Below, in pieces: positions 35,205-45,760 of a stretch of DNA of 64,000 nt (positions are counted from its first letter, which is position 1; each line of letters begins with the position of its first letter). This DNA is from Acidobacteriota bacterium. GTDB taxonomy: Bacteria > Acidobacteriota > Terriglobia > Terriglobales > Acidobacteriaceae. The stretch is from the NCBI GenBank assembly GCA_003224905.1, contig QIAA01000041.1:1-64000 (forward strand), in the 5' to 3' direction. A program made the position numbers and the translations under genes. The notes beneath the pieces are model-generated. The model saw only the letters and a list, made by a program, of their open reading frames with translations. It did not search any database and was not told the origin of the DNA.

Positions 35205-36893
35205 GTGAAGGATGAGACGAGCTACGACGCGATTGTAGTCGGCTCCGGAATGACCGGTGGATGGGCCGCGAAAGAGTTGACCGAGAAAGGATTGAGAACC
35301 CTTGTGCTCGAGGCCGGGCGTCCAATTCTGCCGGCGAAAGACTATGTCGAGCACGTTCCGTCGTGGGTGATGAAATTCCGGGGAATGCGCGATCGCCGCC
35401 GCTTGCAGGAAGATCAGCCCATTCAGAGCACTTGTTACGCGTGTGATGAATGGTCGGCGAAGTTCTTCGTAAACGATAAAGAGCATCCCTACACGACTGA
35501 AGCCGGCAAGCCGTTCCGATGGATTCGCGGCCGCCAAGTGGGCGGGCGTTCGATAGTGTGGGGCCGCCAGGTTTATCGATGGAGCGACTTGGATTTCGAA
35601 GCGAACGTTCGCGAAGGCATCGCTGTCGATTGGCCGATTCGCTACGCAGACATTGCGTCCTGGTACGACTACGTGGAAGATTTCATCGGAATCAGCGGAG
35701 AGGCGCTGGGCTTGCGACAGTTGCCAGACAGCAGATTCTTGCCACCGATGGAGCTGAATTGCGCGGAGACCGTCGTCCGAGACGCGATTGCAAAAAGCTT
35801 CGGGGGAGAACGCGTGTTGACGATCGGGCGCGCTGCTGTTTTGACCAAATCTCATCTTGGCCGCGCACCTTGCCATTACTGTGGCCCTTGCGAAAGAGGA
35901 TGCATCACCCGGTCGTACTTCAGCAGTGTCAACGCCACACTCCCTGCAGCGGAAAAGACGGGACGAATGAGGTTGCGGCCACACAGCATCGTGCACAGTG
36001 TGAGTTTTGATCCGCGAACCCGCAAGGCGACTGGAGTACGAGTGATCGACGGAGAGACTGGCGCAACGCTGCAATTTCGCGGCAAAGTGATTTTCCTGTG
36101 TGCCTCAGCACTAGAATCGGTCCGCATCTTGTTCAACTCTGCCACTTCGGAGTTTTCAAACGGGCTGGCGAATTCAAGCGGGGAGCTAGGCCGCAACCTC
36201 ATGGATCATGTGAAGGGTGGAGGAGCAACGGCAATCATTCCTGGCAACGAAAATCGGGTTACGATCGGTAGACGGCCTAATGGGATCTATGTTCCGCGAT
36301 TTCGGAACGTGAGGACGAAGCAGGTCGAGTTTCTGCGAGGATATGGTTTCGAAGGAGGCGGCCACCGTGAAGGCTGGGAGCGAGGCATCTTGCAGGAGGG
36401 ATTCGGCCCTGAGTTTAAGAAATCGATGAGCCGACCTGGCCCTTGGCGTTTCAGCTTTCAAGGCTACGGAGAATGCCTGCCGAATCATAATAATCACGCA
36501 GAGCTCGACAGGGAGAAGGTTGATGCGTGGGGGATTCCTGTATTGAAGATACATTGCGCCTGGGGTGCGAACGAACGCGCAATCCGAAAAGATATGGCGA
36601 TCTCCGCGGCGGAGATGTTGGCGGCCGCCGGAGCGAGAGCCATCGAGCCTTTCACGGACGATGATCCACCAGGGTTTTCGATTCATGAGATGGGAACAGC
36701 CCGTATGGGACGCGACCCGAAGACTTCGGTCCTTAACTCCTTCAATCAGACCCATGATGTCAGGAATCTGTTCATTACCGATGGTGCGGCCATGACTTCA
36801 TCGTCTTGCGTGAATCCATCTCTGACCTATATGGCACTAACCGCGCGTGCCTGTGATTTTGCCGTGCAGGAGATGAAGAAGGGAAACCTCTAG
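35205..36893 (+). CDS. GMC-family FAD oxidoreductase (gluconate/glucoside dehydrogenase-like)
   Basis: The 562-residue flavoprotein partner of subunit 3. The start is GTG 35205, five bases after the previous stop and preceded by AGGA. The dinucleotide-binding motif is DAIVVGSGMTGGWAAKELTE. Other features are GRQVGGRSIVWGRQVYRWSD, the cysteine-rich PCHYCGPCERGC and the C-terminal GMC signature IHEMGTARMGRDPKTSVLNS with FITDGAAMTSSSCVNPSLTY. The active-site His pair probably lies in FSIHEMG and SCVNPS (Asn in the second position). No own signal is present, so export relies on subunit 3. The electron acceptor would be quinone or a cytochrome, none of which is encoded adjacent. Confidence 0.93.
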   Translation: MKDETSYDAIVVGSGMTGGWAAKELTEKGLRTLVLEAGRPILPAKDYVEHVPSWVMKFRGMRDRRRLQEDQPIQSTCYACDEWSAKFFVNDKEHPYTTEAGKPFRWIRGRQVGGRSIVWGRQVYRWSDLDFEANVREGIAVDWPIRYADIASWYDYVEDFIGISGEALGLRQLPDSRFLPPMELNCAETVVRDAIAKSFGGERVLTIGRAAVLTKSHLGRAPCHYCGPCERGCITRSYFSSVNATLPAAEKTGRMRLRPHSIVHSVSFDPRTRKATGVRVIDGETGATLQFRGKVIFLCASALESVRILFNSATSEFSNGLANSSGELGRNLMDHVKGGGATAIIPGNENRVTIGRRPNGIYVPRFRNVRTKQVEFLRGYGFEGGGHREGWERGILQEGFGPEFKKSMSRPGPWRFSFQGYGECLPNHNNHAELDREKVDAWGIPVLKIHCAWGANERAIRKDMAISAAEMLAAAGARAIEPFTDDDPPGFSIHEMGTARMGRDPKTSVLNSFNQTHDVRNLFITDGAAMTSSSCVNPSLTYMALTARACDFAVQEMKKGNL

Positions 36894-37360
36894 GGAACCT
36901 TCGCTGGCACAGGTGTTCGGGCGGTCGCCCATAAGACTTTGTCATCCATCTTTCACGCAATTTCCCCAGAACGTCTTCTGCAACGATCTCGGCGACCTTC
37001 CTTCGGACAACCTGAGCCATCATGACCAAATTCGCATCTGGTTCATCGACTCGCTACTTGGCGCCACTAGCGGCCGACAGAAAGCAGATAATTTTCATCA
37101 CAGCTCTGAACCCAAACTGCTTGACAAGCTCAAAAACACCGTGCTACAAGCATGCGCCCATGCTATTCGTCTGATCGAGTTCCGAAACTTAGAGGAATCG
37201 GGACATGGATCGTTCGGACTGCCGGCGAGCGATTGGTATAGTACCGAACTGCGACGGGGTGGGAACCGTCTGCCCAGTCTGCAACGGCAGCGCCTCTCAT
37301 AGTTTCGTCAGAACGGCAGAATGTGAAACAAACCAGCTTATTGGCCGGGAGGATAACCCT
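36894..37360. other. Intergenic stretch before the TonB-dependent receptor
   Basis: About 470 bases with no recognised gene. Open frames here have no family resemblance or ribosome-binding site. GGGAGG at ~37347-37352 sets the downstream GTG start. Confidence 0.4.
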
Positions 37361-40300
37361 GTGTTAACCCTAAACCGAATTCACGCTGCAAGAATTCTTC
37401 TTCAAGTCACGTGCGCAGCTATGCTGCTCTTGATTCCCTGCCTCACTCTCGCGCAGATCGGCACAGGCAGCGTCACCGGCTTGGTTTCCGATGCCAGCGG
37501 TGCCGTAGTTCCAAACTCTGAGGTAATCGTGACGAATGTTGATCGCAATGTTCCTCATGCCACGCGAACCACTGATAGTGGCAGCTATGCTGTCACTGGC
37601 CTTACGCCCGGACACTATTCCGTCACGGTAAAACACACTGGTTTTCGGACGGCCGCTGTCCCAGCCTTCGAGCTGCAGGTAGACCAGAAGGCCCGCATGG
37701 ACGTAAAGCTGGAACTGGGCCAGGTGAGTGAAATCGTAAATATCGTGGGCGAACAGCCGCTGCTCGATACCGAATCGAGCACCGTCGGCCAGGTTATCGA
37801 CAACCAGCGGGTAGTGGATCTGCCGCTGAACGGCCGCAACTACCTCGATCTCGCCACACTCGGCCCCGGCGTAACTTTCACTAAGGACAGCAACACGCAA
37901 TTTCAAGAAGTTCGAGATGTTGGACAACGCTCGACCAGTCAATATTCTCTGGGCGGCGCGCGAGCTCAAGATACGAATTTTCTTTTGAATGGCGCAACTA
38001 ACACCTCACCCGACTTCAATACTTTTGGAGCAGTGCCCTCGATTGACGAGATTCAGGAGTTCAAGGTCCAAACCAACTCCTACACTGCCGAGTTTGGGCG
38101 GGGCGCTGCGCAGGTCAACGCGGTCACCAAGGGAGGTACGAATACGTTCCACGGCACCGCTTACGATTTCCTCAGGAACGGTACCCTGGATGCGAAGGAC
38201 TTTTTTAACGACATTAACAATCCCGGCGCAGGAAAGCCGCCCTTCCAACGCAATCAGTTTGGCGGGACTGCAGGGGGAAAAATCGTAAAAGACAAGCTGT
38301 TCCTCTTCGGCAGCTTCGAAGGATTACGCGATCGCAGCAGCGGAGCAGGAGTTGGGACCGTGCCCACATTGAAAGCGCGTAACGGCGACTTCTCGGAATA
38401 CCCCAGTACGATTTACATGCCGCACCTCTCAGGCTTCATGCCTGGGAACACACTGCCCACTGGCTGCTTCAACCCTGACCCAACCGACGTGCCCTGGCCG
38501 GGCAATGCCATCCCTCAGCAATGTTGGAACGCAGCCACATCCAAGTTCCTAACTTCTTCTTATGTACCGAAGCCCAACGCGCCAGGTCTGGTGAGGAACT
38601 TAACCGGAGTTGTCAGCACCCCGACAAATTTCGATCAGGCAGCGGGAAGGATTGACTACATCCTCAGCCCGAAAACAACTCTATGGGGAAGATATTCGTG
38701 GGGCCGGGAGGACAACACCACCAATAACGTGCAACCCGTCAGGGACTTGTTCGAAGCGGTAAAGACCCAGACGACAACCATTCATTATTCCTGGACCCTC
38801 AGCTCTACTATGGTGAATGAGGCAAAGATCAACTGGTTACGCGTGAACTCCAGGCGGGTAGGCCCGTTGGCTGGTGCCACCAACATTGTTGCAGACCTCG
38901 GCATTCCCGGTGCTTCGGACGACCCGCTTGACTTCGGGACCCCTAGCTTTCTAGGGGAGGGGCTAGGCGACAACTTCCTTGACCTCGGCGAAGATGCTTT
39001 CGGCCACCCCTTGCGCAAGGTCCAGACAACCTACGAATATGGCGATGATTTCTCTCTCGTCAAGGGCCGGCACGTACTCAAGCTGGGCGCGAACTTCCGC
39101 CATGAGAACTTGAACCTTCTGTCGCATAACATCGCCCGAGGAGCATTCACATCTCCTGCAATCGCGACCGGAACGTTGGCGGGGGATGGTGGGCTATCTA
39201 TTGCGTCGATGTTGCTCGGCATCAGCAATGACTCTGAAGTAGCGAGCGGCGATTCCCATGTTCATCTGTTCCGCTGGACGCAGGCCTACTACGCACAAGA
39301 TGATTTCAAACTCACGCGAAACTTAACTTTGAATTTCGGTTTGCGCTATGAGCTTGCGCCGTATTGGCACGATCTCGACGATGCGATGGTCAATGTTGAT
39401 TTCCGCGGATCTACCCCTGTTGTCGTAAGGCCGGGGAGCGGCGACCCTTATGAGGGATTTCCTCCGGTGCGCTTTGATTCGGATCCCAACTCACCTACCT
39501 ACCTGCCTTACGTGCGCGACAATCGCCTGAGCCACGATTTGGTCTTTACCGATCGCACCAACTTGGCGCCACGTTTTGGCTTCTCATGGTCTCCTGGGTT
39601 TGGCCACGATAAAACCGTAATACGCGGAGGTATCGGAATCTTCTATTCGCCGATGAATGCCAACCCTTGGTTTGATTTTGCGCGCAATGCGCCGCGCGCA
39701 GCAAAGTTCATTCGCAAAGGGGACTTTACCGTTGTCGATCAGATCTTCAACAACACGTCCCAGACGATCATTCAACCGTCGATGTTCACGGTAGATCCGC
39801 ACCTCAAGACTCCGCGAATTCAACAGTGGAGCTTCGGAATACAGCAGGAACTGGCCAAGGACCTGGTTCTGGAAGTCGCATACGTGGGTTCGGCATCCAC
39901 GCACTTGCCTCACATTACCGACCTGAACCAGACCTATCCAGTCATGCAAGGCGATAAAGTAGTGCAGCCAGTCACGTATCTACCACAGAAATATGAATCG
40001 TTGGGGAATTTTTACAACGTGTTTGAAAACGTTACTTCTGCGAACTACAACGCTTTGCAGAGCAAGGTCGAGAAACGTTTCTCGGCAGGTTTCACCTTCC
40101 TGAGTTCATTCGCCTGGGCCAAAAGCCTCGACACAGCCTCAGGGACGAGAGACGGCGGTTATGGGCAGGCGACCCCCCACATCTACGACCTGAGGCTCGA
40201 TTACGGACCGTCCGCATTCGATGCCAAGATCAATTGGGTCAACAGCGCACTCTATGAACTTCCCTTCGGAAGAGGACGGCGCTGGGCGACCGGCTGGTCC

Positions 40301-40828
40301 GGTCCGTTGGAAAAGGTGCTGGGGGGCTGGCAGGTTGGCGGTATCAGCACGGTTCGCAGCGGGTTCGCAGCCTCGTGTCTCACAACCAGCGATGCAGCGA
40401 TAAACAACGTCAACTTCGAGCAGGATTTTTGCGATCTCCTCGGGAACCCAAATAGTGGGCCGAAGTCAATCCTGGGTTTTTGGAATCTCTCTGCGTTCGC
40501 GCAACCAACGGATGAAGAGGTATTCGGTACGTCCCGCCGCGGTTCTTTGCGAGGCCCGAGATATGTAAGTCTGGACTTCGTCTCTATGAAGACTACCACC
40601 ATCACGGAACGCCTGAAATTGCAGTTTCGATTCGAAGCCTTCAATTTCCTCAACCACCCAATATTCTCCATGCCAAGCCCGTTCGTGGACAGTTACGCGC
40701 AATATGATCCGAGCGGCAGATTCCCGGTAGGAACAGTTGGCATCGGTGACCTCGGTGACTTCAACACAATCAGCAGCACCGCAGCCAGCAACCGGCAGTT
40801 GCAGTTTGCGCTTAAATTTATCTGGTAA
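37361..40828 (+). CDS. TonB-dependent receptor, Oar-like with carboxypeptidase-regulatory-like domain
   Basis: About 1155 residues from GTG 37361, chosen because GGGAGG lies eight bases before it and a signal peptide follows ([17 protein letters not shown]). The regulatory-like domain is [20 protein letters not shown] with [20 protein letters not shown]. The plug contains [54 protein letters not shown] and [20 protein letters not shown]. The barrel ends in [11 protein letters not shown]. An upstream frame from 37205 remains open but lacks a site. Together with the receptor at 25732 it flanks the carbohydrate cluster, which suggests uptake of its products. Confidence 0.95.
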   Translation: MLTLNRIHAARILLQVTCAAMLLLIPCLTLAQIGTGSVTGLVSDASGAVVPNSEVIVTNVDRNVPHATRTTDSGSYAVTGLTPGHYSVTVKHTGFRTAAVPAFELQVDQKARMDVKLELGQVSEIVNIVGEQPLLDTESSTVGQVIDNQRVVDLPLNGRNYLDLATLGPGVTFTKDSNTQFQEVRDVGQRSTSQYSLGGARAQDTNFLLNGATNTSPDFNTFGAVPSIDEIQEFKVQTNSYTAEFGRGAAQVNAVTKGGTNTFHGTAYDFLRNGTLDAKDFFNDINNPGAGKPPFQRNQFGGTAGGKIVKDKLFLFGSFEGLRDRSSGAGVGTVPTLKARNGDFSEYPSTIYMPHLSGFMPGNTLPTGCFNPDPTDVPWPGNAIPQQCWNAATSKFLTSSYVPKPNAPGLVRNLTGVVSTPTNFDQAAGRIDYILSPKTTLWGRYSWGREDNTTNNVQPVRDLFEAVKTQTTTIHYSWTLSSTMVNEAKINWLRVNSRRVGPLAGATNIVADLGIPGASDDPLDFGTPSFLGEGLGDNFLDLGEDAFGHPLRKVQTTYEYGDDFSLVKGRHVLKLGANFRHENLNLLSHNIARGAFTSPAIATGTLAGDGGLSIASMLLGISNDSEVASGDSHVHLFRWTQAYYAQDDFKLTRNLTLNFGLRYELAPYWHDLDDAMVNVDFRGSTPVVVRPGSGDPYEGFPPVRFDSDPNSPTYLPYVRDNRLSHDLVFTDRTNLAPRFGFSWSPGFGHDKTVIRGGIGIFYSPMNANPWFDFARNAPRAAKFIRKGDFTVVDQIFNNTSQTIIQPSMFTVDPHLKTPRIQQWSFGIQQELAKDLVLEVAYVGSASTHLPHITDLNQTYPVMQGDKVVQPVTYLPQKYESLGNFYNVFENVTSANYNALQSKVEKRFSAGFTFLSSFAWAKSLDTASGTRDGGYGQATPHIYDLRLDYGPSAFDAKINWVNSALYELPFGRGRRWATGWSGPLEKVLGGWQVGGISTVRSGFAASCLTTSDAAINNVNFEQDFCDLLGNPNSGPKSILGFWNLSAFAQPTDEEVFGTSRRGSLRGPRYVSLDFVSMKTTTITERLKLQFRFEAFNFLNHPIFSMPSPFVDSYAQYDPSGRFPVGTVGIGDLGDFNTISSTAASNRQLQFALKFIW

Positions 40829-40926
40829 TTACGGGTCGCGTCCAGACGAGCGGAAACTCATATAACGGCGCGACGGCTGTTGGCCCGCGCCGCTCCCTTA
40901 CTTTATGCGAGCAATAAAGTGCTCGG

Positions 40927-42258
40927 CTAAGCCTCAGGCGGATGATCCTGAATTGTCTCGCTCGCAGCATCCCAATACTGCTTCTTACCCGACCAGTAAG
41001 ACTGGGCCGACATGATGCATGCCACTGAGTGCGCGAACCCCTCATCGACGGTGCATCGAGGCTGTTGGCGCGAGCGCAAGCATTCGAGCCAGTTAGCCAT
41101 ATGGTTGAGCGTGAGGTCATCAATACCCATCGGGGGGAGCTTGGTTTCGCCTGGAAGGAGAATAAACTTCGAGGGCCTCTGCTCGTCGATACCTGGATTG
41201 TCTTCGTGGTTGCCCTTCTCCTCGACCAGGCTGTACCGCGGGCTACCCTCGCCGCCGTGGTTGATGAGGGTTGCCTTTTTGCCCATGTAGCGGGTGAAAG
41301 AAGGAGCATCATTTCCAAAGCTCGTCGAGTAGCTGACTAGAAAGCCTTTGGGGTACTCGAGTAGCGCCTGAAACGTGTCGGCATTTTCCCGGCCGTCGTG
41401 CCAGGCGAATATTCCGCCGTGAGCAACAACGGAACGCGGAAAGTTGTCATTCATGAACCAATGAACAAGGTCAGTGGCATGGCTCATCCACTGGTCAGGA
41501 ATGCCGCTGGAGAATTCCTTGTACAGGCGGAATTCGCAATAGACCTGCGGATCAAATGGACGATACGGTTTGGTCATCAGCCATTTGCGCCAGTCGGTGT
41601 CCGGTTCGCGGATCTGCTTGGTCTCCTCGCGTCCACGCCAACGTGGCCCATGATAATTCCAGACAATTTCGATTTTGCTCACGTCACCTAGCGTGCCATT
41701 CTGCACGACATCGCGCGCCGCTGCGGGATACGGTTCGCTGCGGTGCTGCGTGCCCACCTGGACGATACGTTGATTCTGTTTGACCGCGTCACGCGCCGCT
41801 TTGGCTTCCACCAAAACATTGCCCATCGGTTTTTCCACGTACGCGTCTTTGCCGGCTTCCACTGCCATCTTGAGAATCGGAGAGTGCGAGTGCTCAGGCG
41901 TGGAAATGATTACGGCATCGACGTCTTGAAGGGCCAGTACATCCTCCAGGTACTGGTACGCGCGTGGCGAGCGGCCGTAGAAACGCGTATTCTCCGCGAC
42001 AGCTCTTTCCCGGTGCAATCGCCACAAATCGCAGACAGCGGTCATTTCAACGTTATGACGGGTCTTGTGTTGAGCAACGACCCATGCTAATTCCTGGCCC
42101 CGGTTTCCAGGCCCGATGTGGGCTAAAGAAATACGCTCGTTCGCCCCAAGAATTCTGCTGTACGACGATGCAGTTGGGGCAATTGCTGCTCCTCCGATCA
42201 GAGCGGCTGATCCGGTCAGGAATCCCCGCCGGTCAATTTTTGCCTGTGATTTGCGCAT
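40927..42258 (-). CDS. Tat-exported Gfo/Idh/MocA-family oxidoreductase
   Basis: A 443-residue protein with AGGAGC before ATG 42258. The Tat signal is DRRGFLTGSAALIGGAAIAP. The Rossmann core is ISLAHIGPGNRGQELAW, with TAVCDLWRLHRERAVA and DAVIISTPEHSHSPILKMAV. The catalytic-lysine motif is present in AYVEKPMGNVLVEAKAARDA, in contrast to the GH109-like protein at 11864. The C-terminal domain has DQWMSHATDLVHWFMND and IDDLTLNHMANWLECL. It is probably an NAD-dependent sugar or inositol dehydrogenase-type enzyme acting outside the cytoplasm. It stands alone on the minus strand, converging with the receptor gene. Confidence 0.9.
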   Translation of the reverse strand: MRKSQAKIDRRGFLTGSAALIGGAAIAPTASSYSRILGANERISLAHIGPGNRGQELAWVVAQHKTRHNVEMTAVCDLWRLHRERAVAENTRFYGRSPRAYQYLEDVLALQDVDAVIISTPEHSHSPILKMAVEAGKDAYVEKPMGNVLVEAKAARDAVKQNQRIVQVGTQHRSEPYPAAARDVVQNGTLGDVSKIEIVWNYHGPRWRGREETKQIREPDTDWRKWLMTKPYRPFDPQVYCEFRLYKEFSSGIPDQWMSHATDLVHWFMNDNFPRSVVAHGGIFAWHDGRENADTFQALLEYPKGFLVSYSTSFGNDAPSFTRYMGKKATLINHGGEGSPRYSLVEEKGNHEDNPGIDEQRPSKFILLPGETKLPPMGIDDLTLNHMANWLECLRSRQQPRCTVDEGFAHSVACIMSAQSYWSGKKQYWDAASETIQDHPPEA

Positions 42259-42416
42259 AACCGCTCCTACTTATGCTCGTTGGAAACAGATCGCGGGCGA
42301 CAACGGCGCGTACGGAATCGAGGTAGGCCGCCACCTGATCGCGATTGAAAATTTACCATGAAGCTCTCGGGTCGCTCATGACGCTTCATGAAAGAACTCT
42401 TACCTGCGATGAGACG

Positions 42417-44450
42417 TTAGTGAACGTAGGCGCCGTCTGGCAGCAAGTACTGGATTGGCCACAGTTCGATCTTTTCGTTCACCAGGTCGGACCACTTCAA
42501 TGCCCGGCTAGCAGGCTGCGAAATCAACTTAATATGCGGAAGCGTTTCGGACACGGCACTGGCCAGAGTATATGCTTCGCCCACCCCGATAACGGCAAAT
42601 TCCGCAGGATCATTCATTCTTGACCGCACGAAACGAGTTGCAATTTCGACGTCCTCAATCATCTGGAGAAGATATGGTCGGCCAGTGAGCAGCGAGTTGT
42701 AAACATAGTCCGCCAACACTCCGGAAAGCGGGCTTATGTAAGCGCGATCGTAGTCTAGCTCTGCCAGGGTTGGATCGTCAGAAGACGTGGCTTTGTAGCG
42801 CATCCGCGTTTCTCCCAATCCCCTGGGATCGATAGAAACAATGTCATACCCCGAATCGAGATACTTGCTCACATCTGGCCAGTCCTGCGCAGTGACTTTC
42901 CCGTTCTTGCCAAGCCATACCAAGATCGGCCGGTGGTCCTGCCCTTTATGGATGTACAAGAGCGGCAGTTCGAGGTACTGACTGTGGCGGAGGAGATAGC
43001 GCTCAATCTCGACATTGCCTAACTGCGACCTTCCCCTCAGTTCCCATCGAATCTCGCTGAGACCTGGAACAGTACCTCCATATTCGGAAACAGTCCACGA
43101 CCTGATCCCTGGGTACAGGTCCGAATAGTAGAGCTGCTTGAGGTCAGTGGCAGGCGCGCTTTTCCGTTCTCGGTAGTAGTCGCGGACCATGTCCATCAGG
43201 GAGCGCGCGTTTTCGTAGTCAAGCATGACCTGGCCGGTTCGCGTGCATCGCAATGTTTTCTCATCCAATTCTTTGGTAGGCGGAAGACCGCGCTCGGCTG
43301 GCATGCCATTGAAGTGATCTAAGAACTGAATTGCTGCTTCCTGGTTCTCGGAGGAGTACTCGTGGCCATGGTAGCCCTCGTGCATGGCAATCCGATCCGC
43401 ATGCCCGAACCTGGAATAAAGATCCGCTATCTCGCGAAAAGTCTTGTGAGTGCCTTCGATAGGAAAGAAGTCCAGTACCGCGGCCGCCAGGAAGACTGGG
43501 CGCGGATACATCATCAGCAAAAGGCCCGGATGGTCGACTCCATTTGAGATCATTCCATAAAGGTCCTGCTCGGGGTCGCTGTCTGGATCCTTAAAAATGC
43601 GGTTGTACACGCGCATGGGTAGCGCGGTGATGTAGCAAGACGGCGCCACAACTTTTATTCGCCGGTCGAGGGCAGCAATGTGGGCGGTCTGAAATCCGCC
43701 GCCGCTGGTGCCGGTGATATTGATCCGCTCGGGATCGACATCGGAACGCGACAGCAAGTAATCGAGGGCGCGAATTCCATCCCAAACTTCCCAACGTGCG
43801 AGATTAGTGCCGGCAAGGTAGGCCAGATTCCCGAGGACTGCATGTTCTGCGCAAATCAGGTTATAACGACTCTTTTTCTTCTTTGGATCCCAGAACTGGC
43901 TGCGTTCGCCCTGGCCAACGGCATCCCAGTTGATGACAACATAACCGCGTTGCACCAAACGTTGGCACAGCGCCTGATAATGCACCTTCCCATTTTCCGA
44001 GTGGCCACTCGGAACTAATACGGCGGGGTACGACTTTTTTCCAGTATCTGGCACATACACCAGAGCCGACACATAGACTCCGGGCAAACTCTCGAAAACC
44101 AGCTTCTCGATATGAAAGCCCTTCATCTGAATTCGTCCGGTGATCTGCGCATTCAGCGGAGTTTTTTCTGTCGGAAGTCCGCCGAGCATCTTGAGAAGTT
44201 GATCTCTAAGTTGTTGTTGCAAGCGCGACAAGTCTGCCTCGGTCCGGATCGCCGCCCACTTTTCTCGGCGCTGGTCGTCCTGACGCCAAGCCATTTCAGT
44301 CTGATACTTCAAGTACGGTGTAATGCTCGGCGCCTGCGTGGAACTTGGCGGGAGAACCCGGAAGGCCTCCGCTGGAGGCGTGTCGGCACCGGCGGCAGCG
44401 GTCACATAGACTGCACAGACACCGGCAATGAGTATCTTCTCAAGTGCCAA
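42417..44450 (-). CDS. Large secreted alpha/beta-hydrolase (acetyl-xylan-esterase-like)
   Basis: About 677 residues from a TTG start at 44450; no ATG exists between it and the upstream stop. The signal peptide is LEKILIAGVCAVYVTAAAGA. The hydrolase domain shows YPAVLVPSGHSENGKVHYQA, RGYVVINWDAVGQGER and the nucleophile elbow NITGTSGGGFQTAHIAALDR (Ser in GTSGG). The His is in HEGYHGHEYSSENQEAAIQF. A second ~280-residue C-terminal half (HRPILVWLGKNGKVTAQDWP, DIVSIDPRGLGETRMR) resembles a further, probably degenerate hydrolase domain. Deacetylation of plant polysaccharide is plausible, by family and neighbourhood only. Confidence 0.85.
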   Translation of the reverse strand: MALEKILIAGVCAVYVTAAAGADTPPAEAFRVLPPSSTQAPSITPYLKYQTEMAWRQDDQRREKWAAIRTEADLSRLQQQLRDQLLKMLGGLPTEKTPLNAQITGRIQMKGFHIEKLVFESLPGVYVSALVYVPDTGKKSYPAVLVPSGHSENGKVHYQALCQRLVQRGYVVINWDAVGQGERSQFWDPKKKKSRYNLICAEHAVLGNLAYLAGTNLARWEVWDGIRALDYLLSRSDVDPERINITGTSGGGFQTAHIAALDRRIKVVAPSCYITALPMRVYNRIFKDPDSDPEQDLYGMISNGVDHPGLLLMMYPRPVFLAAAVLDFFPIEGTHKTFREIADLYSRFGHADRIAMHEGYHGHEYSSENQEAAIQFLDHFNGMPAERGLPPTKELDEKTLRCTRTGQVMLDYENARSLMDMVRDYYRERKSAPATDLKQLYYSDLYPGIRSWTVSEYGGTVPGLSEIRWELRGRSQLGNVEIERYLLRHSQYLELPLLYIHKGQDHRPILVWLGKNGKVTAQDWPDVSKYLDSGYDIVSIDPRGLGETRMRYKATSSDDPTLAELDYDRAYISPLSGVLADYVYNSLLTGRPYLLQMIEDVEIATRFVRSRMNDPAEFAVIGVGEAYTLASAVSETLPHIKLISQPASRALKWSDLVNEKIELWPIQYLLPDGAYVH

Positions 44451-44553
44451 TCGGAAATATCGACTGTCGTAAAGGATGGGTGTTGTTTGCGTATACCTAT
44501 CTCGTGCACGACTTCATACAAGCTGAGCCAAATACATCGTATAACAGGCGGTC

Positions 44554-44640
44554 TCAATCGCGATTCGTCGCGACTTCGGTAACGCTGAAGACCTCTGCAA
44601 CAACTGCGTCTTGATCGGCAGTGATGGTCGCTGTTGCCAT
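44554..44640 (-). pseudogene. Truncated SRPBCC/AHSA1 paralogue remnant
   Basis: A 28-codon frame with an AAGGA site starts MATATITADQDAVVAEV, nearly the N-terminus of the intact SRPBCC gene nine bases upstream (MPTALVTPDQDSIIAEIEIA). It then departs into FSVTEVATNRD and stops. The position and ribosome-binding site indicate a former last gene of the ArsR operon, lost by deletion. Confidence 0.6.
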
Positions 44641-44649
44641 AGGTATCCT

Positions 44650-45123
44650 TTATTTTTCGACGTGCCTTCTGAGCAGCTCGAGTACGCCTGTCCAGCCGCC
44701 GGTGTAATCCTTGCGGGCTACATCTTCCTGTGCGAGACCGCTGTGGGTCACCTTGACCACGGTGCCGCTCTGGGTACGGTTCAATTCCCAGCGGACGACC
44801 GTACGGCGCGTGCGATCGGCGTGCCAGTTGGCGATCCAGGTATAGACAAGCAAGCGCGGCGGATCGAATTCCAGCACCTCACCTTCGGCCGCAAACTTGC
44901 TAACGCCGTTTATGGTGAGTGAGCTCTCCTTGGTAACGAAGCGCCACTTGCCGCCGAGGCGCGCGTCAAACTCCCAGAGTTCGAGCTCGCAGACATCAGT
45001 GGTCCACCAGCGCATTAGTTGATCCCGTTGAGTGAGAGCGCGGAACACCCGCTCTGGCGGCGCGGCGATCTCTATTTCCGCGATAATCGAATCCTGATCT
45101 GGTGTGACGAGTGCGGTCGGCAT
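44650..45123 (-). CDS. SRPBCC/AHSA1 (START-like) domain protein
   Basis: 157 residues; GGAGCG precedes the ATG. The Bet v1-like fold pattern is IIAEIEIAAPPERVFRALTQ, LMRWWTTDVCELELWEFDAR, LGGKWRFVTKESSLT, EGEVLEFDPPRLLVYTW, VVKVTHSGLAQEDV and GGWTGVLELLRRH. Such proteins bind hydrophobic ligands in a central cavity and frequently follow an ArsR-type regulator gene, as here. The ligand and process are unknown. A truncated paralogue follows. Confidence 0.92.
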   Translation of the reverse strand: MPTALVTPDQDSIIAEIEIAAPPERVFRALTQRDQLMRWWTTDVCELELWEFDARLGGKWRFVTKESSLTINGVSKFAAEGEVLEFDPPRLLVYTWIANWHADRTRRTVVRWELNRTQSGTVVKVTHSGLAQEDVARKDYTGGWTGVLELLRRHVEK

Positions 45124-45186
45124 AGCGCTCCTGGGAAGTGATGAAGACGGCTCGATATAGGGTAATCGGCGGATTACTGACGCGCC

Positions 45187-45675
45187 TCATTTCTTGCGAG
45201 TGAGTTCGAATAGCTCTTTCATCTCCTTGCCGTCTTGCATGAACGTCCACTCCTCGGTGTGGCGATTTGCGTCCGGCATAGTGATGACGACATGGTGCAT
45301 GTGGCCAGCTTGCGGCCTGGAAAGATTGGTGGCGTCGAGGAAGTCGAAGGTGATGGTCTTGCCATCCGGCGAGCTGGTGGCATGCATTCGGGGTTGATTG
45401 CCGGCGCCACAATAATGGGTGAGAAGCAGGCGATTGCCGTCCATGTGAAACATGCTGATCATGTCATCTTCACTTTTAATTTCGCTCATGAGCGCGGAGC
45501 CGTTGGCTGTGACACGATATGTAACCTCAACAGGCTGGCCGTTCGATCCCTTCCCTTCCCATTCTCCGGCCAGAGATTTCAGCTGCTCGAAGGATTTCTG
45601 CGCCCTCGATTCAGCAAAGGCAGCAGCAGACGCTAATGCGAACAGCAGGGTGAAAGCGACACGAAGTGATTTCAT
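45187..45675 (-). CDS. Exported small lipocalin-like protein (DUF1579-like)
   Basis: 162 residues with GAGGAG upstream. The signal peptide is SLRVAFTLLFALASAAAFAE. A beta-barrel-like pattern follows: FEQLKSLAGEWEGKGSNGQP, VTYRVTANGSALMSEI, MISMFHMDGNRLLLTHYCGA, THEWTFMQDGKEMKELFEL-like C-terminus. The opening L..LAGEWEG is typical of DUF1579/heme-binding-lipocalin-like proteins. It lies between the ArsR gene and the SRPBCC gene on the same strand. No enzymatic motif is seen. Confidence 0.78.
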   Translation of the reverse strand: MKSLRVAFTLLFALASAAAFAESRAQKSFEQLKSLAGEWEGKGSNGQPVEVTYRVTANGSALMSEIKSEDDMISMFHMDGNRLLLTHYCGAGNQPRMHATSSPDGKTITFDFLDATNLSRPQAGHMHHVVITMPDANRHTEEWTFMQDGKEMKELFELTRKK

Positions 45676-45760
45676 TCGTTTGTCTCCTCGTCAGAGTGTT
45701 TTGACCAATGCACCTCTTGATTAAGCATCGCAAGCAAATCCTTTAATGACTCCCACGAAT

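Noticed and set aside
36913..37302. 129-codon + strand frame before the second full receptor
   Set aside because: No family likeness; ends inside the leader of the receptor gene.
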